A DNA stretch of 64,000 bases, from NCBI RefSeq assembly GCF_004211955.1, contig NZ_RHJI01000020.1:1-64000 (forward strand). Direction: 5' to 3'. The DNA comes from Escherichia sp. E1V33 (GTDB taxonomy: Bacteria > Pseudomonadota > Gammaproteobacteria > Enterobacterales > Enterobacteriaceae). Position numbers and translations under genes: made by a program. Shown in pieces: positions 21,022-32,760 of this stretch (positions within the stretch are counted from its first letter, which is position 1; every line of letters starts with the position of its first letter). The notes below the pieces were generated by a model. The model ran no database searches. It worked only from the letters and a program-made list of their open reading frames with translations, and was not told where the DNA came from.

Positions 21022-22047
21022 TTAAGATAACGTGCGTGTCGATCCCCGGATAATAAGCTCGCAGTCCATTAAACGTGAGCCGCTGCCAACCGTTTGTCCC
21101 TGCATTTGATCAAGCAGTAACAGCATAGCTTCCCGACCAATTTCGTAGCGCGGCTGTGCAATGGTTGTCAGCGGCGGATCGCAAAATTGCGTCAGGTCGA
21201 TGTTGTCAAAACCGATGATGGAGAGGTCGTCAGGGACTTTCAGCCCCTGGCGTTTTGCCTGAGAAAGTGCGCCGAGCGCCATGACATCGCTATGACAGAA
21301 GACGGCGGTTGGCGGTTGCGGAAGGTCAAGCAGCTGTTGCATGGCTTTACTTCCGGCTTCAAAGGTGAAGTCGCCCCGGGCGATATATTGCGGATCAACC
21401 ATAATGCCGCAGCGACGCAGTGCCTGAACGTAGCCTTGTAGACGGTAGTGACACAATGGCATCTCTTCAGGGCCGGCAATACAGCCAATCAGTTTATGCC
21501 CTTGTTCATACAGATAATTTACGGCATCAAAGGCTGCGGTCAGATTGTCGATATGAACCGTAGGCAGTTCCAGCTCTGGTGCGAATTCGTTCGCCATCAC
21601 CATCGGCGGCAGATTACGTTGTTCCTCTATGCTTGCATCAAACGGCAGCCTTGAACCCAGCAGCAACATGCCATCAATTTGTTTGGTGATGATCAAGTCG
21701 ATAAAGGTCTTTTCCTGCTGATTTTGATGTGCGCAGTCGCCAATCAGTACCAGATATCCATGACTTGCCGCCGTGACTTCGATACCGCGAATAATTTCGC
21801 TAAAGAAGGGATCGCAGATATCCGGGACAATCACCAGAATCGTTCGGGATTCATTACGCTTAGCGTTACGCCCCATTGGCTGCGGAAAATACCCCACTTC
21901 CCGGGCCGCTTTTTCAACCCGATTACGGGTGGCCTGGGAGACTTTATCTGGATTCATTAATGCTCGGGAGACGGTCGCTGTAGAGACTTTTGCCTTCAGG
22001 GCAACGTCTTTCATTGTTGCGGCAGTTTCCTGCTTCTTCGCTTTCAC
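21022..22047 (-). CDS. cytR: CytR LacI-family repressor of nucleoside genes
   Basis: Represses nucleoside uptake and catabolism genes (deoCABD, udp, cdd, tsx, nupG) together with CRP and is induced by cytidine. The 341 residues have an N-terminal HTH (MKDVALKAKVSTATVSRALMN) and a periplasmic-binding-protein-like core. Two GTG codons compete: the one at 22053 abuts GAGGAG with no spacer, whereas the GTG at 22047 has about 6 nt, so I use 22047, the K-12 start as I recall it. Confidence 0.96.
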   Translation of the reverse strand: MKAKKQETAATMKDVALKAKVSTATVSRALMNPDKVSQATRNRVEKAAREVGYFPQPMGRNAKRNESRTILVIVPDICDPFFSEIIRGIEVTAASHGYLVLIGDCAHQNQQEKTFIDLIITKQIDGMLLLGSRLPFDASIEEQRNLPPMVMANEFAPELELPTVHIDNLTAAFDAVNYLYEQGHKLIGCIAGPEEMPLCHYRLQGYVQALRRCGIMVDPQYIARGDFTFEAGSKAMQQLLDLPQPPTAVFCHSDVMALGALSQAKRQGLKVPDDLSIIGFDNIDLTQFCDPPLTTIAQPRYEIGREAMLLLLDQMQGQTVGSGSRLMDCELIIRGSTRTLS

Positions 22048-22202
22048 ACTCACTCCTCGCCTGGCACGTCAGGCGTACTACATCCATGTTTACTTCATAT
22101 CGGCAACATTTTTAGCAGATAGTGCGTGAAAACGGTTACAGAATTTTCATGAAAAGTGTGATGAATATTTAATTTTTCGATCCGCCTCGCATCGTGAGCG
22201 GT

Positions 22203-24530
<2,328 letters not shown>

Positions 24531-24565
24531 CTATACTTTAAACATCGCGTGGTGTCTGGCGTTAG

Positions 24566-24817
<252 letters not shown>

Positions 24818-24830
24818 GACCGGATTTCCG

Positions 24831-24857
24831 AAAAAAGCGCCGCACGGCGCTTTTTTT
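24831..24857 (+). terminator. Terminator after rpmE
   Basis: AGCGCCG (24836-24842) / CGGCGCT (24845-24851) with flanking A and T runs; works on both strands, so it may also end pgtCBA transcription. It marks the left edge of the pgt locus. Confidence 0.9.
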
Positions 24858-24898
24858 GTGCCTGAAAACTTTCATTAGCAGGATAGCGTATTGGATTT

Positions 24899-26161
24899 TT
24901 ATCTTTCCTTTACATCGCGAAAATCCATTTTATCAATACCGTATTTTTTCATGCGCAAATACAGCTTTTTTCTGGGGATCTGAAAGTAATCGGCAACGTC
25001 GTTGATACGTCCCTGGAAGAAGTTGAGTGCATCAATAATTATTTGTCTTTCATAACTTTCTACACGTTCATCAAGTGGTGTTGGATCAGCATCCATCATC
25101 TGCAAACTGACTGAATCGTCGAGCATTAAAACACCCACAGCCACCAATTCTGCTGCATTTATTAATTCAATGATATTACCAGGCCAGGTTCGCGCCATCA
25201 GTCGCTTATAAAACGTTTTCCCCAGCAGCGGTTGTTGGCGATTTAGTCGTTTACAGGTGAGTGTCAGATAATGGTGAAAAATAGGTTCAATATCCCCCGG
25301 ACGCTGACTTAGCGGTGGGCACTCGATGTGGGTGAGTGAAAAAAGAAAATACAATGCGGGAATAATTTTTTGTGTGGCGGCAAGTTCAGCCAGAGGGCTC
25401 TGATTAACAACAATCAGACGAAACGAGCGATCCTGGGGGCGTTCCTGGAGTTGAATCAAGAGGCGCTGATTTTCTTGCGTTAAATATTCAAGTTCTTTTA
25501 ATAACAGCGTACCACCTTTGGCTTCTTCCACCCATTCTTCCAGCGGTTGCTGACTATTTGCGCTGAGTGTGCGTTCAATTAAAGGCCTTTCCTTGCGAGA
25601 ACTAAATTGGTGAAGATAATGGGCGGCTAATGTTCTGCCGGTTCCAGATTCGCCGTAAAAGCAGACGGGAAGATCGGTTTCTGCCAGAGTTTCAAGCTGT
25701 TGGCGAGTCTGACGAACCCAGCCACTATTACCGATTAAGTGGCGATTAAATTGCGCTCGTCGCCATCTTTTTTGTTCCAGATAATCTTCACGCTCTGCCA
25801 GCGCTTTTTCGATAAGCGATAAAAATTGTTCCGGATTGATTGGTTTTTGCAGGAAATCCCACGCTCCTTTTTTTACTGCTTCAACGGCCATTGGGACATC
25901 GCCGTGGCCGGTGATCATCAGAATGGGAAGATTAGGATCAATCAGCATTATTTTTTCCAACAGCATAATGCCTGAAATGTCCGGCATGCAAACGTCGCAT
26001 ACCACGACTCCTTCCCAGGTATCTTGCAGTAATTGCAGAGCTTCTGAAGGGTTGCTACAGGTACATACTGCATAACCTTCTTGCTGTAAGAGAGAACTGT
26101 AGGCTTGCAGAACATCATTGTCGTCATCAATGAGCAGTATTGTTGGGGTTTTATCTGTCAT
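24899..26161 (-). CDS. pgtA: PgtA phosphoglycerate transport response regulator
   Basis: NtrC-like regulator needed for pgtP expression in Salmonella. The 420 residues comprise a receiver domain (D56 in VVVCDVCMP, Lys in LQKPINP), an AAA+ region (about 140-350) and a C-terminal Fis-type HTH (INDVADYFQIPRKKLYLRMKKYGI). The AAA+ part is degenerate: Walker A is GESGTGRT with Arg176 in place of Lys, Walker B is TLLLKEL with Lys222 in place of Asp, and there is no GAFTGA loop. I set the start at MTDKTPTILLIDDD, 2 bp after the pgtB stop; an upstream in-frame extension overlaps pgtB and is not conserved. Confidence 0.92.
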   Translation of the reverse strand: MTDKTPTILLIDDDNDVLQAYSSLLQQEGYAVCTCSNPSEALQLLQDTWEGVVVCDVCMPDISGIMLLEKIMLIDPNLPILMITGHGDVPMAVEAVKKGAWDFLQKPINPEQFLSLIEKALAEREDYLEQKRWRRAQFNRHLIGNSGWVRQTRQQLETLAETDLPVCFYGESGTGRTLAAHYLHQFSSRKERPLIERTLSANSQQPLEEWVEEAKGGTLLLKELEYLTQENQRLLIQLQERPQDRSFRLIVVNQSPLAELAATQKIIPALYFLFSLTHIECPPLSQRPGDIEPIFHHYLTLTCKRLNRQQPLLGKTFYKRLMARTWPGNIIELINAAELVAVGVLMLDDSVSLQMMDADPTPLDERVESYERQIIIDALNFFQGRINDVADYFQIPRKKLYLRMKKYGIDKMDFRDVKER

Positions 26162-26163
26162 GC

Positions 26164-28131
26164 TTAAAGTTTCCTGAAACATAGAATAACCAGCGCATGG
26201 CGGTCGAGAGTAGACGCGATATATAGCTCTCCCTGGCACTGACGCATAATAGAATGACTAATCGAAAGACCAATACCCAAACCTACAGCTTTGTCAGTCG
26301 TAAACGGTGTTAATAGTCGATCAGCCAGAAGTACTGGCCAGCCTTTTCCGTTATCAGCAATATAGAGCGTTAACGTGGTGTCTTCTTCTTCAAAGTTAAT
26401 GGTTATTGTGGGCGGTTTTTCCAGACTGGCTTCCAGGGCATTCGTAAATAAATTAACTAAAACTTGTTGAATCAAAACATCGTCGCCATAAACGGCAGGA
26501 AAATTTTCCGGGTAGTGAAGAGATGCTTTCAGTGGCCGATGTTTTAAGGCCAGAAGCTCCCAGGATGAATAAATTACCTGCTGTAAATTAATTGCCCCAC
26601 CCACGAGTTCACTATCGCGGCGGCGGGCGAAGTTTCGCAGTCGTTTAACGATATTATCCATGCGCTCAACCAGCGATCGCATCGTAACGATATAGTTTTT
26701 CGCCAAACCAGCGTCTTGTTGTTCTATAGCGCGATTGGCGCTGAACAGGTACATAGATAATGCATTAAGCGGTTGATTAATTTCATGCGCCAGTGTTGTC
26801 ATTGTCTGCCCAACCACGGCCAGTTTGGCGGTTTGGATCAATTCACTTTGTGCTGTTCGCAGATTTTTTTCTGTCGCGATTCGATCGCAAATTTCCTGCC
26901 CCAGTTGACGTTGCTGCTGATTAATTTGCTCTATCGTCTGGCGGAGCAGGTTGGCAATTCTCCCAAGCTCATCGTTGCCGGAGACTGGAATATCTGCATC
27001 GAGTTCACCGTTACTTAATTTGACGACGGCATCATTCAGTAAGCGAAAACGGCGGATCATTCTTGGCCGAATGTAGAAATAATTTACCAGAATAACGAAC
27101 AGTAGGGCCGTCACCATAGCTGCAAAAATCAGTAGTCCACTGATTTGCATTATTTTTTCTAATCGCAGATTGAAAGTTTGTAGCTGTTGATGGCTATTAC
27201 CCAGCTGCGTTTCTAATTGGCCGCGTATTTGTGTAAATACACGCTCTTTATCCCTGATGGTATTCATAAGGGTCTGTTGAGCCTGCCGCCAGGCGGCCAG
27301 AGTTCCGGGTAGATAATTTTGTTGTGTACCCAGTTCCCACAGGGAATAAACTGTCTGGTGTAATGTGATAGTGCTGGAATAAGAAGATAATGACCGCACA
27401 TTTTCGTCAATGCTATGCTTCAAAAAATCCAGGTATTGAATATGTTGTCTTAACGACTCTGTATCATTGTTATGCGTGTTAAGCATCTCCTTTAAGGTAC
27501 TGACGATTTCAGTTTCTATATGTGAAAGTTCGAAAACGAGCTGTAACTCGTTTTGAATAGATTGCAGTGCATTTTGCAACCCCTGGTTTTCGTGGAGATC
27601 TTTCCGTTGGCTGAGTTGATTGAGCAATGATGATTGTTGCCAACTTAAATCCTGAGTCAGGGAGTTGAGTTCATTATTGAAATCGTCATGCAACCAGTTA
27701 ACTCTTGAAGAGATAACGTCGAGTTTTCCGTTTTCTTTATTATGGTCATTTAATGCCTTATCGAGATTACTCAGCAAGTTACGACTACTGGCAACCTGTT
27801 GGTTAAGTGCACTTTGATGTACTGAATCAAGATGGGGATTGATTGACTGAATTTTTTGTAGCCGTTGTTCAATTTGCTCTCTTACCTGAAGGCGGCTATC
27901 GGTGTTGGTTGTCTGTTGTAGCTCATTGAATTCATTTACCAATGCCGTGAGATTTTCTTCAAAAAGAAATGAAGCCTGAATTCGTGGGAAATAATCGTCA
28001 AGTGCGTAGCGAACCTGAGAATTTTGTTCATGCCAGGAATAAAGGCTAACTACACTAACGAATAGCGTAAGAACGGCACTAAAAACAAAGGCGAGCCGCA
28101 AGCTCGTCCCGATAGTATGTAGTTGTTTCAC
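26164..28131 (-). CDS. pgtB: PgtB phosphoglycerate sensor histidine kinase
   Basis: Membrane kinase that, with PgtC, senses external phosphoglycerate and controls PgtA. The 655 residues have TM1 about 12-33, a long helical, Gln/Asn-rich periplasmic domain (about 34-330), TM2 about 331-355, a HAMP domain, the H box TTLAHEINQPLNAL (H449), the N box NLFTNALEASLEK and the G boxes ADNGKGWP and GLGIGLSIS. Its ATG overlaps the pgtC stop by 4 nt, indicating coupling. The operon order is pgtC-pgtB-pgtA. Confidence 0.93.
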   Translation of the reverse strand: MKQLHTIGTSLRLAFVFSAVLTLFVSVVSLYSWHEQNSQVRYALDDYFPRIQASFLFEENLTALVNEFNELQQTTNTDSRLQVREQIEQRLQKIQSINPHLDSVHQSALNQQVASSRNLLSNLDKALNDHNKENGKLDVISSRVNWLHDDFNNELNSLTQDLSWQQSSLLNQLSQRKDLHENQGLQNALQSIQNELQLVFELSHIETEIVSTLKEMLNTHNNDTESLRQHIQYLDFLKHSIDENVRSLSSYSSTITLHQTVYSLWELGTQQNYLPGTLAAWRQAQQTLMNTIRDKERVFTQIRGQLETQLGNSHQQLQTFNLRLEKIMQISGLLIFAAMVTALLFVILVNYFYIRPRMIRRFRLLNDAVVKLSNGELDADIPVSGNDELGRIANLLRQTIEQINQQQRQLGQEICDRIATEKNLRTAQSELIQTAKLAVVGQTMTTLAHEINQPLNALSMYLFSANRAIEQQDAGLAKNYIVTMRSLVERMDNIVKRLRNFARRRDSELVGGAINLQQVIYSSWELLALKHRPLKASLHYPENFPAVYGDDVLIQQVLVNLFTNALEASLEKPPTITINFEEEDTTLTLYIADNGKGWPVLLADRLLTPFTTDKAVGLGIGLSISHSIMRQCQGELYIASTLDRHALVILCFRKL

Positions 28132-29360
28132 TTTAATGACTCAAGTTGCGTATTCACTAATTGCTGCTGCTGCAGGAAAAACTGCTGCCATGCCATAATC
28201 TGGGCTTCACGAAAACCTGATTGCAGCTCGAATTGCTGTAGATATGTAGGATTAACAGACTGTTGCGGAGTAACGGGAACCGCGGTTAATAGTGCGCGCA
28301 CCTCTGGCAATGTCCGCTTAAGCCGATGTTCTGCGGCATATAATGCTTTCCAACTCTTCTGAAGCTCGGTAAGGCGAAAAGTAATCGCATTATCAAATAA
28401 CAATTGCACAAGCTTTTGGCGTTGCATGATCAACGGGTAATCAAGAGAAGGAGATGCGAATAACCGCATTTGTTGGTCTGCGAGTGGAGTGCCGGAGGGA
28501 AGAGGATATACCGGATATTTCCCTGAATCAGAATCGCTCAGTGCCTGCTGTCCTTCCGGACTCAACAAGAAATTAATAAAACGTCCCGCCTCTTGTGGAT
28601 GATTACTGCCTTCGGTAATGGCAATAAACATAGGCGCTGCGCGCGAGTTGGGGAAATAGCTGAAACGTAAAGTTGAATTATTAAGCAGTACGTTGGCGTA
28701 ATTGTCGATTACCGGACCCGCGTCTCCCAGTCCTGTACTGATCTTATTTGCTACGCCGAAGCTACGTGATGAAATGGTGGCGAGATTACCACCTATTTTC
28801 AGTAGCGTACTCCACCCGCTACTCCATCCTTGTTGTTGCAGGAGATCTTCAATCATCAGATGAGTAGTATCTGAACGAGAAGGACTGCTCATTAATAGCG
28901 TTCCTTGATAACGCGACTTACTTAATTCCTGCCATGAAGTTGGCACCGGCTCTTTTTTGTCTTCCAGATGCGCCACATTGATAAGAATGCCATAGCCCGA
29001 TATGGCAACAGCAACGGTGGTTGAACGAATGGATTCCGGTACTAACTTTCTACTTGTTTCTATTTGGTTATTAAATGGCTGGAGCAGATTTTTACTTTGT
29101 AACCGCTGCAGCAACATAGGGGATGAACTCAGTACCAGATCAATATTTTCACCCAATGGATTTTCCAACAGGCGCTCAATAGATGCACTGGTTCGGTTGA
29201 GCGTACGGATTTTGGTTGCCTGTGGTTGCTTTTGCCATTGACTGATAATGTGCTCTGTTGCTTCTGAAGAAAGCGTTGTAGCAATCACTAATTCATGTGC
29301 TGAGGCAACGCTGATATATAAAACCCAACAGATTAACGCTTTTTGTATAATGCGAATCAT
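28128..29360 (-). CDS. pgtC: PgtC periplasmic phosphoglycerate-sensing binding protein
   Basis: Periplasmic binding-protein-like component required for induction of pgtP. The 410 residues have a signal peptide (MIRIIQKALICWVLYISVASA, cleaved before HELVIATT) and an iron/thiamine-type SBP fold visible as FINFLLSPEGQQAL and TGLGDAGPVIDNYA. A C-terminal helical tail of about 100 residues follows the SBP domain and may contact PgtB. It is the first gene of the operon. The gap upstream (29361-29539) is AT-rich and holds its promoter, not mapped. Confidence 0.92.
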   Translation of the reverse strand: MIRIIQKALICWVLYISVASAHELVIATTLSSEATEHIISQWQKQPQATKIRTLNRTSASIERLLENPLGENIDLVLSSSPMLLQRLQSKNLLQPFNNQIETSRKLVPESIRSTTVAVAISGYGILINVAHLEDKKEPVPTSWQELSKSRYQGTLLMSSPSRSDTTHLMIEDLLQQQGWSSGWSTLLKIGGNLATISSRSFGVANKISTGLGDAGPVIDNYANVLLNNSTLRFSYFPNSRAAPMFIAITEGSNHPQEAGRFINFLLSPEGQQALSDSDSGKYPVYPLPSGTPLADQQMRLFASPSLDYPLIMQRQKLVQLLFDNAITFRLTELQKSWKALYAAEHRLKRTLPEVRALLTAVPVTPQQSVNPTYLQQFELQSGFREAQIMAWQQFFLQQQQLVNTQLESLK

Positions 29361-29539
29361 ATCAAAAATCCCATTAACGAGAGAGAAATTCCTGGGCCGT
29401 AATCCATGTCGTTATCCATTAGTTAACATAAGCAACGAACTTCAAGTCACGTGTATCTGTAAATTATCATTAATTCGGCAAGCAACCAGCATTACTATAT
29501 CTGCAAGTGACTGTTACGGAAATGCTCTCTAATTAATTT

Positions 29540-29872
29540 TCACATTTTCGCTCTCAGATTCAGGTTCTGACTGTATGGCAGTAAAAAATGAAATTTGTTA
29601 TTGGCGGCTTCAGCCCATTTTTTTACCCGTTGAGGATGGTAATAACTAGCACCATTGTGAATAGGGTCATCAACGGGGACCTGATGCAGACTTAAAGCCT
29701 CAGTAATCATAACGGAATTCCAGTCTTCAGAAACCATAAAAAAGGCTTTAATTTGAGAGCAAACTCGTGTGTTACGACGGGTATCCTGACGGTGTTCAGA
29801 GCCTGCTTTTTGTTGTGTGATGATGACGGTTTTCATGTTGTGCGGCATGATTCTCTGGCATAACAAGAACAA
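29540..29872 (-). pseudogene. Internally deleted IS630-like transposase remnant
   Basis: A 110-residue frame made of two pieces of an IS630/Tc1-type transposase. Residues about 30-68 (TRRNTRVCSQIKAFFMVSEDWNSVMITEAL region) resemble the N-terminal HTH that reads like RxRIKAxLLxSEGWSxxxIAxAL. Residues about 75-105 (HNGASYYHPQRVKKWAEA, then FHFLLPYSQNLNL) resemble the C-terminal DDE motif N-x-x-x-H...LPPYSPNLNPIE. The middle with the first catalytic Asp is missing and the frame stops before the final Glu. No terminal inverted repeats were found by eye. Confidence 0.65.
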
Positions 29873-30055
29873 GTATCTTCAATGATCCCGATTATAGAGG
29901 CAAAATATGTGACTGAACTCAAAAAATGAAAATTTTAATAAAACTAAATTTTTTTAAATTGGGCCTGTTGTAACACGTTAAGGTTTAAATAATAGCCATA
30001 TTGCATTTTTCAAAACCAAATATGGGAAAGAAATGGAACATGGGATTTGTTTTTT

Positions 30056-30073
30056 TGAGTCAGTTTTGACTCA
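30056..30073. promoter_or_regulatory. TGAGTCA inverted repeat upstream of pgtP
   Basis: TGAGTCA (30056-30062), spacer GTTT, TGACTCA (30067-30073), in the 353-base gap before pgtP. It is a candidate operator for PgtA or another regulator. The rest of the gap 29873-30225 is AT-rich; I see no -24/-12 sigma-54 promoter in it. Confidence 0.5.
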
Positions 30074-30225
30074 TTTGCCCTGTATTGTAACTTAAACTCT
30101 CTTGCGTCACTATCTTCAAAACTTACTAAGCAAAGGCTTTTTAAATACTCATCAGAGAGTAGTAATGAGCATTGCTATGAATATTATGAATTGTTTAAAC
30201 AACACTATGAACTGGAAGGTGATAT

Positions 30226-31611
30226 ATGCTTTCTTTATTGAAACCTAAAGTGGCAACACATAAGGTTCCTGAAAGTGAAGTGAAAAGTACCTATAATCGT
30301 TACCGTATGCAGGCGTTATTCAGCGTATTTATCGGTTATCTTTCGTATTACATTGTCAGGAATAACTTTGTTCTCTCTACACCGTATTTAAAACAAGAGC
30401 TTAATCTTTCTGCGACGCAAATAGGGCTGTTAAGCAGTTGTATGCTGATAGCCTACGGTATTAGTAAAGGGATAATGAGTAGTCTGGCCGATAAAGCTAA
30501 TCCCAAAGTATATATGGCAGTGGGTTTAATACTTTGTGCTCTCGTTAACGTGGCGCTTGGTTTTAGTTTCGCGTTCTGGATGTTTGCGGGGCTGGTCATT
30601 TTAAATGGCTTCTTTCAGGGAATGGGTGTTGGCCCGTCGTTTATTACGATCGCCAACTGGTTTCCTCGTAAAGAACGGGGCATTGTTGGCGCGGTCTGGA
30701 ATATTTCGCACAACGTGGGTGGCGGTATTGTTGCTCCGATTGTCGGCGGCGCATTTGCCGTACTGGGCACTGAACACTGGAAAATAGCAACATATGTTGT
30801 TCCAGCGATTGTCGCAGTTGTCATTGCAGTAATGGTGCTGATGTCAGGTAAAGGTTCACCAGTAAGTGAAGGTTTGCCGCCATTAAACGAAATCGTTCCG
30901 GACGACATCAGCATTAAAGCAAAAGATGATCGTGCGCCGGAAGATATGACGGCCTGGCAAATTTTTTGTACCTACGTGCTTAAAAATAAGAATGCCTGGT
31001 TTGTCTCTTTCGTTGATGTTTTTGTTTATATGGTGCGGTTCGGCATTATCAGCTGGTTACCTATTTACCTGTTAAGCGTGAAACATTTTACGAAGACCGA
31101 AATGAGTACAGCATTTTTAATCTTCGAATGGGCAGCGATTCCAACGACATTATTTGCTGGCTGGTTGAGTGATAAATTATTTCATGGTCGCCGTATGCCA
31201 CCAGCTATTATCAGTATGGTATTGATTTTCTTCTGCCTGTTGGGCTACTGGAAAAGCGATTCTCTCCTCTCCATTACTATTTTCGCTGCTTGCGTAGGCT
31301 GCCTTATCTATGTTCCGCAGTTCCTGGCTTCTGTTCAGACAATGGAAATTGTTCCCAGTTTTGCCGTGGGCTCCGCTGTCGGTTTGCGTGGTTTCATGAG
31401 TTATATTCTTGGCGCGACGCTTGGTACAAGTCTGTTTGGTGTTATGGTTGATGAGGTAGGTTGGGATGGTGGTTTTTATCTTCTGCTTGCTGGTGTTATC
31501 TGCTGCATCATTTTCTGTACGTTAACGCACTTTGGTGCGATCGCTATGGAAAAACAACGTCAAAATGATACTGAGACGTATCAACCAGAGCTTCAGACCC
31601 AAAAAAGCTAA
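30226..31611 (+). CDS. pgtP: PgtP phosphoglycerate transporter
   Basis: MFS organophosphate:phosphate antiporter (GlpT/UhpT family) for 2- and 3-phosphoglycerate and PEP in exchange for phosphate. The 461 residues have twelve predicted TM helices. Family marks are RYRMQALFSVFIGYLSYYIVRNNF with conserved Arg, KGIMSSLADKANPK, and GMGVGPSFITIANWFPRKERG. It is divergent from pgtCBA and preceded by AAGGTGAT. The Salmonella pgt genes have the same divergent layout. Confidence 0.94.
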   Translation: MLSLLKPKVATHKVPESEVKSTYNRYRMQALFSVFIGYLSYYIVRNNFVLSTPYLKQELNLSATQIGLLSSCMLIAYGISKGIMSSLADKANPKVYMAVGLILCALVNVALGFSFAFWMFAGLVILNGFFQGMGVGPSFITIANWFPRKERGIVGAVWNISHNVGGGIVAPIVGGAFAVLGTEHWKIATYVVPAIVAVVIAVMVLMSGKGSPVSEGLPPLNEIVPDDISIKAKDDRAPEDMTAWQIFCTYVLKNKNAWFVSFVDVFVYMVRFGIISWLPIYLLSVKHFTKTEMSTAFLIFEWAAIPTTLFAGWLSDKLFHGRRMPPAIISMVLIFFCLLGYWKSDSLLSITIFAACVGCLIYVPQFLASVQTMEIVPSFAVGSAVGLRGFMSYILGATLGTSLFGVMVDEVGWDGGFYLLLAGVICCIIFCTLTHFGAIAMEKQRQNDTETYQPELQTQKS

Positions 31612-31617
31612 GTTTTA

Positions 31618-31642
31618 GGGCCAGTCACGATGTGATTGGCCC
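31618..31642 (+). terminator. Hairpin after pgtP
   Basis: GGGCCAGTCAC (31618-31628) / GTGATTGGCCC (31632-31642), 11 bp with one G-T pair. The following bases are not T-rich, so termination may be weak. It marks the right end of the pgt locus. Confidence 0.6.
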
Positions 31643-31774
31643 ACTCGCTTCTCCGCACAATTGCCTTTCATCACCGATTTTGTACCCGTTTGGTTGCGTA
31701 AAGCGCACTTCGAGTTGTGGCAAAACGCGATTGACGTTTGCGGTGAGAACGCCAGCCGTGTTCACAGTAACCCA

Positions 31775-32383
31775 TTACCACGAAAATAGCGGCCACTCTT
31801 TGGCGACGGTAGTGAGTTGTGGCGCATCGAACAGGGCTTGTGGCGAAACCACCGTTTCCTCAAGCGGGATATTTTTACCGTAGCGTTCTTTAAGCTTTGC
31901 CTGAACTTGTGGACTGCTCAGGTCGAACTCTTTCAGCTTTTGCTGTTCGCCCATGCGCATTCCCAGCGCGTTCTGATAAACCTTCCAAACAACTTCCGAA
32001 CAGTACTGGCGATCGTCGCCCCATGAGAAGCTGAAATCATACGGTTTACCGAGATAGCGTTTTGCGGTTTGCGTCAGTTTTTGCTGCTGCTCGGCACTCA
32101 GTCCTCCTTCAATGCGGCGCACAATGTATTTGCCCTTTTCACCGTGGGCTATCCACTGTTTGAGCGGTGTGTATTTCACCGGGCCGACCGCTTCAAAGAC
32201 GTAGGGCTGTTTGTTGCGTATCACCAGCATACCGGTGTGGCTGTAATCGGAATGGGTCGCCAGTTGGATCGCTTTGCTTTGCGATGAGCGAGAGATCTGA
32301 AAGATGATGTCGCCGGTTTGCGGCTGCCAGGCAAAGACAGGTACAGAAACCAGCAGGCTGAGGATCAGCAGCCTGTTTTTCAT
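31775..32383 (-). CDS. yiiX: YiiX, secreted permuted NlpC/P60-like cysteine hydrolase
   Basis: The 202-residue protein has a signal peptide (MKNRLLILSLLVSVPVFA, cleaved before WQPQTGD). The YiiX/YebB-type papain-like fold is recognisable from GDIIFQIS, the His in HSDYSHTGML (H49) and the Cys in DDRQYCSEVVWKVY (C128). Family members are predicted to hydrolyse lipid or peptidoglycan-linked amides or esters, but the substrate of this one is not established. It lies downstream of metJ on the same strand (59-bp gap). Confidence 0.9.
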   Translation of the reverse strand: MKNRLLILSLLVSVPVFAWQPQTGDIIFQISRSSQSKAIQLATHSDYSHTGMLVIRNKQPYVFEAVGPVKYTPLKQWIAHGEKGKYIVRRIEGGLSAEQQQKLTQTAKRYLGKPYDFSFSWGDDRQYCSEVVWKVYQNALGMRMGEQQKLKEFDLSSPQVQAKLKERYGKNIPLEETVVSPQALFDAPQLTTVAKEWPLFSW

Positions 32384-32442
32384 AATTAAACGTCCATGTA
32401 TAAAAAAAGCGGCTGGTTAATGCCAGTCCGCTTTTATCAGCA

Positions 32443-32760
32443 TTAGTATTCCCACGTCTCCGGGTTAATCCCCATCTCACGCATGATCTCTTTTGCCGCT
32501 TCCGGAATTTCGTCGCTGCGCTCTTTACGCAGGTCGGCATCATCCGGCAGAGGTTGCCCGGTAAAGGCATGCAGAAACGCTTCGCACAGCAGTTCGCTGT
32601 TGGTAGCGTGACGCAGGTTGTTCACCTGACGACGCGTGCGTTCATCGGTGAGGATTTTTAACACCTTAAGAGGAATGGAAACCGTAATCTTTTTGACTTG
32701 CTCACTCTTCTTGCCGTGCTCAGCGTATGGGCTGATATATTCGCCGCTCCATTCAGCCAT
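32443..32760 (-). CDS. metJ: MetJ methionine repressor
   Basis: Ribbon-helix-helix dimer that, with S-adenosylmethionine as corepressor, binds tandem AGACGTCT met boxes. The 105 residues include the beta-ribbon [18 protein letters not shown] and helices with [22 protein letters not shown]. The start [16 protein letters not shown] is the conserved N-terminus; an upstream in-frame codon would add 14 unconserved residues. It is divergent from metBL, with met boxes between. Confidence 0.98.

Noticed and set aside
30000-30225. A sigma-54 promoter for pgtP, expected for an NtrC-like regulator
   Set aside because: I found no TGGCAC-N5-TTGCA-like pair in the leader, and PgtA lacks the GAFTGA loop.
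31625-31774. The yiiX frame stays open for 49 codons after its TAA stop
   Set aside because: K-12 YiiX ends at the same stop as I recall it; an open frame of 49 codons is likely by chance, and no readthrough signal is visible.
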